Below are positions 46,310 to 55,051 of a DNA stretch of 64,000 nucleotides, piece by piece; within the stretch, counting starts at the first letter, position 1, and every line of letters starts with the position of its first letter. The translations under genes were made by a program, and so were the position numbers. The DNA lies in contig DATHZQ010000075.1 in assembly GCA_035458525.1 (NCBI GenBank), forward strand, positions 1 to 64,000. The letters run 5' to 3'. The stretch comes from DATHZQ01 sp035458525 (lineage in GTDB: Bacteria; Actinomycetota; Acidimicrobiia; Spongiisociales; UBA5794). The notes below the pieces were generated by a model. That model worked only from the letters and a program-made list of their open reading frames with translations, did not search any database and was not told the origin of the DNA.

Positions 46310-47218
46310 ATGGCCAAGACGCATCAGGCGATTCCCGACGAACGCAACGCCACTGTCGAGATCTACATCAACGGAGAGTTCTTCCCGCGGCATGAGGCGA
46401 AGGTGTCGGTCTTCGACAGCGGCTTCCTCGTGGGCGACGGCGTGTGGGAGGGTATCCGCCTCCACAAAGGGGTGTTCGTCCATCTCGACCGCCACCTCGA
46501 GCGGCTGTTCGAGGGGGCTTCGGCAATCGGGCTGGAAATCGGCATGTCGCGGTCACAGGTCGAGGCTGCGCTGCGAGCAACCGTCGATCGCAACCAGATG
46601 ACCACCGACGTTCACGTTCGGCTGATGATCACGCGCGGGGTGAAGAAGACGCCGGCGCAACATCCCGACCTCGTCGTCGGCGGGCCGACGGTGGTCATCA
46701 TCGCCGAGCACAAGAAGTCGGATCCGGCGGTGACGTCCGCCGGCATCTCACTCTTCACGTCGACGGTGCGGCGGCCTCCCCCCGACACGCTCGATCAGCG
46801 TCTCAACTGCCACAGCAAGCTCCACGAGGTCGTGGCCCTGATCCAGGCCCTCAACGCCGGCGCCGACGAGGCCCTCATGCTCGACACGAACGGGGCCGTG
46901 GCAACGTGCAATTCGACCAACTTCTTCATCGTGCGCAGCGGCGAGGTGTGGACGTCGACAGGGCTGTATTGCCTCAACGGCGTCACTCGACGCCTCGTGC
47001 TCGAGTTGGCCGCCGCGGAGGGCGTCGCCGCACACGAACGTGACTTCTCTCTCACGGATGTGTACGCCGCCGACGAATCCTTTGTCACCGGTACCTTCGG
47101 CGGCCTCACCCCTGTGGTGTCGGTCGATGGGCGGATCATCGGTCAGGGTGGTCCGGGGCCGGTGACGGCCCGCCTCACTGCGGCGTACCGGCAGGCGATC
47201 GAAGCTTCGACGCCATGA
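46310..47218 (+). CDS. Class IV PLP aminotransferase (branched-chain/D-amino acid type)
   Basis: The protein has 302 residues. It has the class IV fold motifs VSVFDSGFLVGDGVWEGIR near the N-terminus, RLNCHSKLHEVVALIQAL with the PLP lysine in HSKL, and EALMLDTNGAVATCNSTNFF. The NCHSK context resembles the branched-chain-like subgroup of unknown substrate. The stop overlaps the start of the sulfotransferase-like gene (ATGA). The call at family level is firm; the substrate is open. Confidence 0.88.
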   Translation: MAKTHQAIPDERNATVEIYINGEFFPRHEAKVSVFDSGFLVGDGVWEGIRLHKGVFVHLDRHLERLFEGASAIGLEIGMSRSQVEAALRATVDRNQMTTDVHVRLMITRGVKKTPAQHPDLVVGGPTVVIIAEHKKSDPAVTSAGISLFTSTVRRPPPDTLDQRLNCHSKLHEVVALIQALNAGADEALMLDTNGAVATCNSTNFFIVRSGEVWTSTGLYCLNGVTRRLVLELAAAEGVAAHERDFSLTDVYAADESFVTGTFGGLTPVVSVDGRIIGQGGPGPVTARLTAAYRQAIEASTP

Positions 47219-47940
47219 GCGAGTGCCTGCGAATCTCGATGTGGTCGGGACCACGCAACATCTCTACGGCCACGATGTATGCGTTTCGCCAGCGGCCCGA
47301 CACGACCGTCGTCGACGAGCCCCTCTACGCCCACTACCTGGCGACGACCGGGCTCCACCATCCTGGATACGAAGACGTGCTCGCCCGGATGGACCCAAAC
47401 GGGGAACGAGTGGTGGACGAGGTTCTGTACGGCGCCTGCGAACGCCCAGTGCGCTTCTACAAGAACATGGCGCACCACATGGTTGGACTCGATCTCAGCC
47501 GCTTCGATGGTCTGCGGAACATCCTGCTGACCCGCAGGCCCGAAGAGATGCTGGTGTCGCTGACCAAAGAGATCCCCGACGCCGATGTCCACGCCACAGG
47601 ACTGCCAGACCAGGTGCGACTCCTGGACCACCTGATTGCGCACGGCCGGGAGCCGGTGGTCCTGCTGGCACACGAGGTGTTGAAGGACCCGGCCACGGTC
47701 CTGAGCGAACTGTGTGACCGAGTCGGCATCCCGTGGGACGAATCCATGCTCTCGTGGCCTGCCGGAGCCAAGCCGGAGGACGGGATCTGGGCGCAGCACT
47801 GGTACGGGAACGTGCACCGCTCGACCGGCTTTGCGCCGTACCAACCCCGGCAGCGCACCTTCCCACCGCACCTCGAGCCGCTGCTGGCGGAGTGCTTGCC
47901 GCTCTACGAACACCTTGCGGCACGGGCGATTTCGGCCTGA
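47215..47940 (+). CDS. Sulfotransferase-like P-loop protein
   Basis: The protein has 241 residues. The N-terminus LRISMWSGPRNISTATMYAF is a PAPS-type phosphate loop of the sulfotransferase family, followed by VDEPLYAHYL and FYKNMAHHM. The segment NILLTRRPEEMLVSL fits the 3'-phosphate-binding arginine/serine region. It overlaps the aminotransferase by 4 bases, so they are translated together. Whether it transfers sulfate or binds another nucleotide is unknown. Confidence 0.8.
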   Translation: MSECLRISMWSGPRNISTATMYAFRQRPDTTVVDEPLYAHYLATTGLHHPGYEDVLARMDPNGERVVDEVLYGACERPVRFYKNMAHHMVGLDLSRFDGLRNILLTRRPEEMLVSLTKEIPDADVHATGLPDQVRLLDHLIAHGREPVVLLAHEVLKDPATVLSELCDRVGIPWDESMLSWPAGAKPEDGIWAQHWYGNVHRSTGFAPYQPRQRTFPPHLEPLLAECLPLYEHLAARAISA

Positions 47941-47975
47941 CTCCGAGGCGATGCCGGCCGGGGGGTGCGAATGAC

Positions 47976-48003
47976 TTGGCAATCGGCTCGCGAAAGCTAA
48001 GGT
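47976..48003 (+). promoter_or_regulatory. Promoter of the DUF11 repeat protein
   Basis: TTGGCA at 47976-47981, 16-base spacer, TAAGGT at 47998-48003. A leader of about 80 bases follows, with AAAGG before the ATG. Confidence 0.55.
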
Positions 48004-48090
48004 TATGTGTCTGTCGCGGCTCTGGGCGGAGTGCACGACGGATTAACGGGGCGGCTCTGGTCGCCGAGGGATAATCCGAAAGGTCTCAAA

Positions 48091-49761
48091 ATGAGGCACT
48101 CCGCCAGCCTCTTCAGGCGAGCCACATCTGTGGTCCTCTCATTGCTCTTGCTCATGCTGATGATGGTCGTGAACCTCGCGCCCGCTGCGGCGAGCGTCGA
48201 TTCCGAGGTCGTGACGATCCCGGCTACCGACACCGACTACTCGGAAGTCGTCCAGGTTCCGCAGTTCGATCAGGCGCGCGGTGCGCTTCGCTCCGTCGAA
48301 GTCGAGCTCACGGCAACCACCGACGGGGCCTTGCGTATCGAGAACACCTCGATCTCGTCGGGCTCGACGGGGACCGTGACCCTGGGTGCAACCGTGACGG
48401 TTGCATCGGTTGATCGTCCTGCGGTCGCGGTGTCGCCGTCATTGCCTGTGGATGACGGCAGCTTCAGCCTCGGTGTCTTCGACGGAACGGTCGACTGGGC
48501 TGGAGCGTCGGGCATGTCCTTCCCAGACCTGATGGGCACCGACACGGTATCGGCGACCTTCACCGATCCTGCGGACCTCGCCGTCTTCATTGGCACCGGT
48601 ACGTCCGCGTTCATGGTCGATGCCGTCGCGACCGGCTCCGCCAACGCCACCGGCGGCAACATCGAGCTCCAGTTCGAAACGACGGCTACGGCGCAGATCA
48701 GCGTCACCTACCAGTTCGACGCCCCGAGCATCGACATCTCGAAGAGCCCCGACAACCAGACCGTTCCCCTCAATGGCGACGGGACCTTCACCATCGATGT
48801 GACCAACAACGGCGAGGCCGCGCTGTTCAACGTGACCGTCACGGATCCCGTGACCCCATCCTGCGGCAGGGTCATCGGCGACATGGCGGTCGGCGAGACC
48901 GTGACCTACGCGTGTACCTTCGAGGGCGCCACGGCCGACTTCGTCAACGTCGCAACCGTCGTGGGTGAGGACAGCATCGGCAACGTCGTAACCGATGAGG
49001 ACGATGCCGCCGTGAACGTCATCGCCCCCGAGATCGAGATCAGGAAGAGCCCGAACGACCAGACGATCATCTTCCAAGGTGATGCGTCGTTCACCATCGA
49101 CGTCACCAATACCGGCGACCTCGACCTCTTCAATGTTGAGGTCACTGATCCTGCAACACCCGATTGCGACATGGTGATCGGCGATCTCCCGCTCGGTGTC
49201 ACGGTCTCGTACTCATGCGAGCAACTCACGGTGCTCGCCGACTACACCAACATCGCCGACGTGGTCGGCGAGGACATCGAAGGCAACGTGGTCCGGGACA
49301 GCGACGACGCCCGGGTCAACGTGCTCGCTCCTGAAATCGACATCCAGAAGACGCCCGACGATCAGACGATCGTCGTCGGCAGCGATGCGACATTCACGAT
49401 CACTGTCACCAACACGGGCGACGTCGACCTCATCAACGTTGTCGTCACCGACCCGCTGGTACCTGCATGCGACACGACGGTGCCGAGCCTGGCGATCGGA
49501 GAGTCGTTCAGCTACGACTGCACCGCCCAGAACGTGTTCGAGGACTTCACGAATGTGGCAACTGTCACTGCCGAGGACGCCGAAGGCAATCCGGTCGACG
49601 ACACCGACGACGCGATTCTCCGCATTCGCGAGCCGGACGAGGGGCAGCTGCCGGTGACCGGGAGCGACAGCTCGGAGCTGACGATCGCAGGGCTGCTGAT
49701 GGTGCTGTTCGGGGCCGTACTCGTGCGGTTCGAGCGCAACCTCGCTCGCAAGCCGGGCTGA
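48091..49761 (+). CDS. LPXTG-anchored surface protein with DUF11-like repeats
   Basis: The protein has 556 residues. ATG at 48091 follows AAAGG and begins a signal peptide (SVVLSLLLLMLMMVVNLAPA, cleavage after AAAS). The N-terminal half is beta-rich with no clear family. Three repeats of about 100 residues follow, each starting with I-x-K-x-P-D/N-x-Q-T (SIDISKSPDNQTV, EIEIRKSPNDQTI, EIDIQKTPDDQTI), of DUF11 immunoglobulin-like type with paired cysteines. The C-terminus has the sorting signal LPVTG, a membrane helix and a basic tail. It is cell-wall attached by a sortase that is not in this window. Confidence 0.88.
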   Translation: MRHSASLFRRATSVVLSLLLLMLMMVVNLAPAAASVDSEVVTIPATDTDYSEVVQVPQFDQARGALRSVEVELTATTDGALRIENTSISSGSTGTVTLGATVTVASVDRPAVAVSPSLPVDDGSFSLGVFDGTVDWAGASGMSFPDLMGTDTVSATFTDPADLAVFIGTGTSAFMVDAVATGSANATGGNIELQFETTATAQISVTYQFDAPSIDISKSPDNQTVPLNGDGTFTIDVTNNGEAALFNVTVTDPVTPSCGRVIGDMAVGETVTYACTFEGATADFVNVATVVGEDSIGNVVTDEDDAAVNVIAPEIEIRKSPNDQTIIFQGDASFTIDVTNTGDLDLFNVEVTDPATPDCDMVIGDLPLGVTVSYSCEQLTVLADYTNIADVVGEDIEGNVVRDSDDARVNVLAPEIDIQKTPDDQTIVVGSDATFTITVTNTGDVDLINVVVTDPLVPACDTTVPSLAIGESFSYDCTAQNVFEDFTNVATVTAEDAEGNPVDDTDDAILRIREPDEGQLPVTGSDSSELTIAGLLMVLFGAVLVRFERNLARKPG

Positions 49762-49770
49762 CGCCCGACG

Positions 49771-50400
49771 TCATAGCCGGGGACCGACTTCGGCGAGATT
49801 GGTGACGGTCGGCGCATCGCCGAACTCGTCGGTCTCGCGCCCGTTGGTCACCGCAAGGAACGCCACGCCGGCGGCTCGTGCGGCCTCCAGGTCCGTCGCC
49901 GAGTCGCCAATCATCGTGGCCGTCTCAGCGCTGGCGCCGAGACGCCGAAGTCCTTCCTCGACTTGATCGGGGAAGGGCTTTGGCTTCAAGTGGGGGAGGC
50001 GGGGCACGACCGCATCCACCTCTATCCCGTGACGTTCGATCACGAGGGCGGTCGCCTCAGGGCCGAGCAACGTCACGATTGCCTTGGGAACGTCTCGCAC
50101 CGCGGTGAGGAACGTACCGAGACCCGGCATTGCTGTCGCGGCGGCGGCGCCCGCCATCTCGTGTCGCGAGACGAGTCCAGCCGCCTCGGGGTACTGATCG
50201 GTGCCGGCGAGGCCGACGAGGATGCCGATGACCGCTTTGGTGCAACTTCCCCACCCCGTCGTCGGCGGCGTCACTGCAACGGAAGCGTGCGGAAACGCAG
50301 CCTCGAGCTCGTCCAGTGCCCGGCAGTAGTCGACCACCGACTCGACATCGACCAGCGTGCGGTCCAGGTCGAGGAGCAGGGCCCGATCCGTCAGGGCCAT
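49771..50400 (-). CDS. HAD superfamily hydrolase
   Basis: The protein has 209 residues from ATG at 50400. Motif I is LLLDLDRTLVD (D11, D13); motif II IVTLLG; motif III lysine in HLKPKPFPD; motif IV MIGDSATDLEAARAAG. These are the phosphatase or phosphoglycolate-phosphatase-like residues. It overlaps the upstream HAD gene by 10 bases and ends 9 bases from the convergent DUF11 gene. Confidence 0.87.
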   Translation of the reverse strand: MALTDRALLLDLDRTLVDVESVVDYCRALDELEAAFPHASVAVTPPTTGWGSCTKAVIGILVGLAGTDQYPEAAGLVSRHEMAGAAAATAMPGLGTFLTAVRDVPKAIVTLLGPEATALVIERHGIEVDAVVPRLPHLKPKPFPDQVEEGLRRLGASAETATMIGDSATDLEAARAAGVAFLAVTNGRETDEFGDAPTVTNLAEVGPRL

Positions 50401-51023
50401 GGCAGCCCAAGCCTGACAAACAGCCGGTGCAGGCTGCCGTCGACGTCGGTGTGGTCGAAGTAGAAGCCCTCCATTCCCACGGCTTCTGCGCCGTCGACGT
50501 TCTTCTGCATGTCGTCGACGAAGAGGCACCCCACCGGGTCTACGCCCATCGCCTCGGCGGATGCGAGGTACGTGCCCGGGTGCGGTTTGCGGATGCCGAG
50601 GGACTTCACGTCGATCACCGAGACGAACTTGTTGCGGTGGGGCCAGGTCAGCCACCACTCGTCGCCCAACCAACGCGACGAGTCGTTCGACAACGTCGCC
50701 TGAAGATAGGCGCCCGCGATCCGATCGATCGCCGCCATGACCTCCGGCCGTAGCCCGTCGCTCCAGTCGATCCGATCGAGCAGGTCGGGCGGCGCCCCTC
50801 TTCTCTCCGCCTCCTTCATGAAGATGGCGAAGTACTCACCCTCGGTGAGCTCACCCGACGAGATCTTGGCGTAGTCCGCATCGCCGTCGCGGTCGAACGG
50901 GCCCCGCGGCAGGGTGCCGACCGCGAGCCCGAACTCGGGCTCGACTTCGTCGAACATCTCGAACGGAGTCTTGTAGAGGATGCCACCCATGTCCCAGATG
51001 ACGGCCTGCAAGGGTCTCGTCAC
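50391..51023 (-). CDS. HAD-IA hydrolase, YihX/epoxide-hydrolase-like branch
   Basis: The protein has 210 residues from GTG overlapping the Rieske stop (GTGA). Motif I is VIWDMGGIL, where the second aspartate is replaced by glycine as in the YihX/epoxide-hydrolase N-terminal branch. Motif II is TLSNDSS; motif III lysine in LGIRKPHPGTY; motif IV LFVDDMQKNVDGAEAVG. Its close overlap with two neighbours suggests coordinated expression, but no shared pathway is evident. Confidence 0.87.
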   Translation of the reverse strand: MTRPLQAVIWDMGGILYKTPFEMFDEVEPEFGLAVGTLPRGPFDRDGDADYAKISSGELTEGEYFAIFMKEAERRGAPPDLLDRIDWSDGLRPEVMAAIDRIAGAYLQATLSNDSSRWLGDEWWLTWPHRNKFVSVIDVKSLGIRKPHPGTYLASAEAMGVDPVGCLFVDDMQKNVDGAEAVGMEGFYFDHTDVDGSLHRLFVRLGLPWP

Positions 51024-51406
51024 TCCGCCTCCTTCGCTCGCGCCGCGTTCCACTCCGCGGCATGACGCAACAACAACGCTCGCATGCCGACCGGAGCCGC
51101 CGGTTCAGGAACCTCGACGAAGACGTCGTCGCCGTCGAGCATCACGTCGAGTGTTGCCTGCCTGATGTGCGGGGCACCCCGACGCTCACCGGTGGCGAGG
51201 TCGAAACGCCACCAGTGCAACGGACATGTCACGGTCCCGTCACGCACCAACCCGTCCACGATGGGGCCGCCGGTGTGGGCACACGCGTTGTCGAGCGCGT
51301 ACAGCTCACCACCCGCGTTGAACACGGCGATCTCGAGCGAGCCGCTCTCCACGACGCATGCGCTGCCGGGGGGCAGCTCGTCCGCAGCGCACACGCGAAG
51401 TCTCAT
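51020..51406 (-). CDS. Rieske [2Fe-2S] ferredoxin-like protein
   Basis: The protein has 128 residues. The cluster motifs are CAHTGGP (CxH) and CPLHWWRF (CxxH), the standard Rieske spacing, in a single-domain protein similar to dioxygenase ferredoxins and NirD. A helical extension of about 25 residues follows the domain. It may donate electrons to an oxygenase, perhaps one feeding the nearby aromatic pathway; no oxygenase alpha subunit is in the window. It is the first gene of a three-gene overlapping unit. Confidence 0.87.
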   Translation of the reverse strand: MRLRVCAADELPPGSACVVESGSLEIAVFNAGGELYALDNACAHTGGPIVDGLVRDGTVTCPLHWWRFDLATGERRGAPHIRQATLDVMLDGDDVFVEVPEPAAPVGMRALLLRHAAEWNAARAKEAE

Positions 51407-51602
51407 GGACGGCAGAGCGCAAGCCCCGCTCGTCGCGTGCTGCTCAACGGCACGGGGAAGTGGCTTCCCACCTCCGCAAGGAACGCCCCCGACTGCCCAT
51501 CGCAGACGCGTGGCTGTGGCGAGCCTGCAGACAGGGCGGCGGTGCCGACCTGCCGCATCAGGGAGCGGGGCTGCCCGCCACTCCGCGCCGGCGTGCGGAA
51601 TC

Positions 51603-53054
51603 TCACTGCGGGAACTTCATCACGACGGCCTTGGATTCGGTGAAGAACTCGTGCGAGTAGGCGCCGCCCTCGCGGCCCATCCCCGACTCCTTGTAGCCGC
51701 CGAACGGGGCACGCAGGTCACGGACGAAGAAGCAATTCACCCACATGGTGCCCGTCTTCACCTCGTGGGCGACCTTGTGCGCGGTGTTGAGGTTCGTCGT
51801 CCACACCATTCCGGCCAGCCCATACCGGCTCTCGTTGGCGATGGCGATCGCCTCGTCGACGTCGTCGAACGGCATCACCATCTCCACGGGCCCGAAGATC
51901 TCGTCCTGACAGACCCGCATCGAGTTGTCGGCGTCGGCGAAGATCGTCGGTGCAACGTAGTAGCCGTCCGCCAGATCGCCATCCGTCATGCGATTGCCCC
52001 CGGTCATCAGCTTGGCCCCCTCGTCCTGTGCCAGCTCGATGTACGACAGCACCTTGTTCATGTGCTCTTCCGACACGAGCGGGCCGACCTGCGCGGCAGG
52101 ATTCAGCGGGTTGCCGACGGTCCAATCTGCGGCTCCGTCGACGAGTCGGGCCAGGAACTCGTCGTATATCGGTCGCTGCACCAGGACGCGGCTGCCGGCG
52201 AGACAGACCTCGCCCTGGTTGGTGAAGATGCCCTTGAGCGTGCCTGTTACCGCGTCGTCCATGTCGGCGTCGGCCATCACGATGTTGGCCGACTTGCCGC
52301 CCATCTCGAACGAGAGCTTCTTCAAGCCGCCTGCCGCATTCGCCATGATGGCGCGGCCCGTGTTCGACTCGCCGGTGAACGTGATGGCATCGACGTCCGG
52401 GTGCACGGTCAGTGCTTCGCCTGCCGCGTCTGGTCCGAACCCGTGCACGACGTTGAACACCCCCGGCGGCATGCCGGCCTCGGCGCAGATCTCGGCGAGG
52501 ATCGAAGCCGTGACGGGCGACTGCTCTGCCGGCTTCGCCACCACCGTGCAGCCGAAGGCCAGTGCCGGTGCGACCTTCCAGGTGAGCAACATGAGCGGGA
52601 AATTCCAAGGCGAGATCGATCCGACGACACCGAGCGGCTCGCGCAGCTCGTACGTGAGGACGCCGTCCCACGGCTTGTCGTAGGCGGCCGTGCCGGCTTG
52701 TTCGGCGTAGTCGGCAAAGAATCGGAAGTTGTGCGCGGAGCGCGGCATGTCCTTCGTGCGAGCCGCCGTGATCGGCTTGCCCATGTCGCGCGTCTCCCAT
52801 TCGGCGAGCTCCTCGAGCCGGGCTTCGATGCCGTCGGCGACTCGGTTGAGGATCGTCTTGCGTGCGGTGGGGCCCATGCCGGCCCAGCCGTCGAAGGCGT
52901 TCCGGGCGGCCGCGACGGCTGTTGCCACGTCGGCTTCGGATCCTTCCGCAACCGAGGCTATCGGCGAACCGTCGATCGGGCTGATCGATTCGAACCGCCC
53001 GCCCCGGGCGGCGTCGACGAACTCGCCACCGATGAAGAGCTTGACATCTCTCAT
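51603..53054 (-). CDS. 2-hydroxymuconic semialdehyde dehydrogenase-like ALDH
   Basis: The enzyme has 483 residues from ATG at 53054. Catalytic residues: N151 in SPWNFPL, general base E250 in FEMGGKS, nucleophile C284 in NQGEVCLAG. The C-terminus ends GREGGAYSHEFFTESKAVVMKF, typical of the hydroxymuconic semialdehyde group (DmpC/XylG). It would oxidise 2-hydroxymuconate semialdehyde with NAD+ to feed the tautomerase, whose gene overlaps its start by 4 bases. It is the last gene of the meta-pathway operon driven from about 54940. Confidence 0.9.
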   Translation of the reverse strand: MRDVKLFIGGEFVDAARGGRFESISPIDGSPIASVAEGSEADVATAVAAARNAFDGWAGMGPTARKTILNRVADGIEARLEELAEWETRDMGKPITAARTKDMPRSAHNFRFFADYAEQAGTAAYDKPWDGVLTYELREPLGVVGSISPWNFPLMLLTWKVAPALAFGCTVVAKPAEQSPVTASILAEICAEAGMPPGVFNVVHGFGPDAAGEALTVHPDVDAITFTGESNTGRAIMANAAGGLKKLSFEMGGKSANIVMADADMDDAVTGTLKGIFTNQGEVCLAGSRVLVQRPIYDEFLARLVDGAADWTVGNPLNPAAQVGPLVSEEHMNKVLSYIELAQDEGAKLMTGGNRMTDGDLADGYYVAPTIFADADNSMRVCQDEIFGPVEMVMPFDDVDEAIAIANESRYGLAGMVWTTNLNTAHKVAHEVKTGTMWVNCFFVRDLRAPFGGYKESGMGREGGAYSHEFFTESKAVVMKFPQ

Positions 53055-53278
53055 GCGTCCTCCTGGGCTTCCTGTCTGCGCCGGCGATCCTCGGCAACGA
53101 CGGGCCATGCCCTGCCACCGACACCATATTGGTGCGGCTTCAGCTCGTTGATGACGATACGGACGCTTTCGATGGGTGCCTCCAGCGACCGGGCGATCGC
53201 CTCTGACACTTCGGCGATCATCCTCTCGAGACGCTCAGGAGGGCGTCCCTCCACCATGTCGATTCTCACCAGCGGCAT
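53051..53278 (-). CDS. 4-oxalocrotonate tautomerase
   Basis: The protein has 75 residues, matching the small 4-OT subunits. After removal of Met, Pro-1 is the catalytic base (MPLVRIDMVEGR). The helix PERLERMIAEVSEAIARSL and the strand VRIVINELKPHQYGVGG complete the beta-alpha-beta fold. It ketonises 2-hydroxymuconate to 2-oxalocrotonate. The overlap with the dehydrogenase gene and adjacency to the decarboxylase/hydratase pair give the pathway context. Confidence 0.92.
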   Translation of the reverse strand: MPLVRIDMVEGRPPERLERMIAEVSEAIARSLEAPIESVRIVINELKPHQYGVGGRAWPVVAEDRRRRQEAQEDA

Positions 53279-53307
53279 GTCTTCATTGCTCCTCGCTCAA
53301 TCACTGC

Positions 53308-54108
53308 TCACACCACCCGCAGGTGGGCTGCGCCGATCCGGTCGATGGCCACGCTCACCATCATGCCCGGCTCCAGGTCGACGGGTGACGTGAGCCCGCC
53401 GGAAATGACGATGTCGCCCCGGCGCAACGGTCTCGCTGAAGCGGCTACGGCTCGCGCCATCCACGCCACCGCTTCGGCCGGATCGTCGAGGGCGGCGGCG
53501 CCTGCTGCGGTGAGCGCGACCGCGCCGTTCACGCTCACGGCAACGCCGCACGTCCTGAGGTCGATCTCATCAGGACCGACCGCTGCGTCGCCAAGGACGA
53601 CTCGCCCGGCCGAGGAGTTGTCGGCGATGTTGTCGGCGGCCAGGAATCGAAACCCGTGGTAGCGGGAATCCACGACCTCGAGACACGGAACGACAGCAGC
53701 CGTCGCAGCGACCACGTCCGCTGCGTTCGTTTCGCGGCCGAGGTCGTCTGCAAGCAAGAAGGCGATCTCGGGTTCGACCTTCGGATGAATGAGTTCGCCG
53801 ATGGGCACGACACGGTCGTGAATCAACATGGCATCGGTCAGCCACCCGTAGTTCGGTGCGTCAACCCCCATCGCCCGCTGCATGGCCAGCGACGTGAAGC
53901 CGAGCTTCCCGCCGACGATGGTCTCGCCGGCTGCCACACGGAGCTCGATGCCCGCGGCCTGGACCGCATAGGCATCCTCGGGACCGAAGCCGGGCGTTCG
54001 AGACGTGATGGTCGTGACGGTTCGCCGTCTCAGCCGCGCTTCGTGGAGCTCCCCGGCCAGTGATGCTGCGGTCGCCGATGCTCGATCTCTGACGCCTGCA
54101 GTCCCCAT
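53308..54108 (-). CDS. 2-oxopent-4-enoate hydratase / oxalocrotonate decarboxylase paralog 1
   Basis: The protein has 266 residues from ATG at 54108, overlapping the upstream stop by one base (TGATG). It belongs to the hydratase/decarboxylase family: GKLGFTSLAMQRAMGVDAPNYGWLT region, VEPEIAFLLADD with the metal-binding glutamates, and the closing PGDIV-like segment VDLEPGMMVSVAIDRIG. Family members DmpE and DmpH are very similar, so hydratase or decarboxylase cannot be assigned by eye. Confidence 0.88.
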   Translation of the reverse strand: MGTAGVRDRASATAASLAGELHEARLRRRTVTTITSRTPGFGPEDAYAVQAAGIELRVAAGETIVGGKLGFTSLAMQRAMGVDAPNYGWLTDAMLIHDRVVPIGELIHPKVEPEIAFLLADDLGRETNAADVVAATAAVVPCLEVVDSRYHGFRFLAADNIADNSSAGRVVLGDAAVGPDEIDLRTCGVAVSVNGAVALTAAGAAALDDPAEAVAWMARAVAASARPLRRGDIVISGGLTSPVDLEPGMMVSVAIDRIGAAHLRVV

Positions 54109-54878
54109 CAGAGGCACCGCACCGTCACCTCGCCGATGCGGTCGAATTCTGCGTGGACGATGTCGCCGGGTGCCACCGGGATCGCCGCCGTCCACGACCC
54201 CGCCAGCACGAGGCTGCCGGCGGGAAGACTTCGTCCCCGCGCATGGAGCTTGCGCACGAACCAGGCCATCGCCGCGGCCGGGTGTTCCATCACGGCGGCC
54301 CCGGCCGCCGTCGCCACGACGTCACCGTTCTTGGAGAACACGCAGCCGGTGAGTCGCAGGTCGCCACGGAGCATCACCGGCTCGCCGAGTGCGTACGCCG
54401 CCGCAGACGAGTTGTCGGCCGTCACGTCGGCGAGGGTGAACTGGTAGCCGGTGAATCGGGAGTCGAGCACGTCGATCGCCGGTGCCACCCACTCGGTGGC
54501 CGAGAGCACTTCGGCGGCGCTGACGCCCGGTCCCGACAGCTCGCGGTCCGTCATGAAGGCGACCTCGGGCTCGACCCGCGGCTGAATGAACTGGGCGACC
54601 GTGAGCATGTTGTCGCCCGGCAAGCGCATCGCATCCGTCATCCAGCCGTACAACGGCTCTTCGACGTTCATCTGGCGCTGCTTTGCCGTCGACGTGAGGC
54701 CGAGCTTGGCGGCGGCGATGGAGGCTCCAGTGGCGAGGTGCTTGGCGATGACGGCATCTTGGATGTCGTAGGCCGCATCGACGGTGAGTTCGGGCACGTC
54801 GTTGGTGAGGGGGGCGATGGCCCTGCGCAGCTCGATCGCTTCCCAGATCCTGTCGGCAAGTGCGACGTTGTCGGTCAC
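54108..54878 (-). CDS. 2-oxopent-4-enoate hydratase / oxalocrotonate decarboxylase paralog 2
   Basis: The protein has 256 residues from GTG at 54878. It has the same fold as its neighbour: AAKLGLTSTAKQRQMNVEEP, VEPEVAFMTDREL with the Mg-binding acidic residues, and DVLDSRFTGYQFTLADVTAD. One of the two paralogs should decarboxylate 2-oxalocrotonate and the other hydrate 2-oxopent-4-enoate; they usually form one complex. It is the first gene of the leftward meta operon, about 60 bases from the candidate -10. Confidence 0.88.
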   Translation of the reverse strand: MTDNVALADRIWEAIELRRAIAPLTNDVPELTVDAAYDIQDAVIAKHLATGASIAAAKLGLTSTAKQRQMNVEEPLYGWMTDAMRLPGDNMLTVAQFIQPRVEPEVAFMTDRELSGPGVSAAEVLSATEWVAPAIDVLDSRFTGYQFTLADVTADNSSAAAYALGEPVMLRGDLRLTGCVFSKNGDVVATAAGAAVMEHPAAAMAWFVRKLHARGRSLPAGSLVLAGSWTAAIPVAPGDIVHAEFDRIGEVTVRCL

Positions 54879-54936
54879 GGTGCCTCTCGTTTCACCACGG
54901 GTAACGCCTCCGACTTCGCTTCGACATGGAACTGCG

Positions 54937-54987
54937 ACGCTACCGGATGCGTTCCGCCATAGGGGATGACGTTCTCTCATGTGGAAC
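54937..54987 (-). promoter_or_regulatory. IclR-type operator/promoter module 1 (meta operon)
   Basis: On the minus strand two 17-bp dyads, GTTCCACATGAGAGAAC (54971-54987) and ATCCCCTATGGCGGAAC (54951-54967), have centres 20 bp apart. Eight bases further on is the -10 TAGCGT (54937-54942). The same arrangement is found at 59237-59287 and 62954-63004. The divergent fahA lies on the other side and may also respond. Confidence 0.7.
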
Positions 54988-55051
54988 GACGGGGCCGCGC
55001 CGCCATGCGCCGACCCGGCCTGCCAACATGCGGCCGAAACACGGAGGCCCC

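Noticed and set aside
51407..51602. 67-codon minus frame between the dehydrogenase and Rieske genes
   Set aside because: No ribosome site, no family resemblance, and composition typical of an unselected frame.
51084..53393. 769-codon plus-strand frame
   Set aside because: It runs antisense through the Rieske, dehydrogenase and tautomerase genes, all of which have catalytic motifs.
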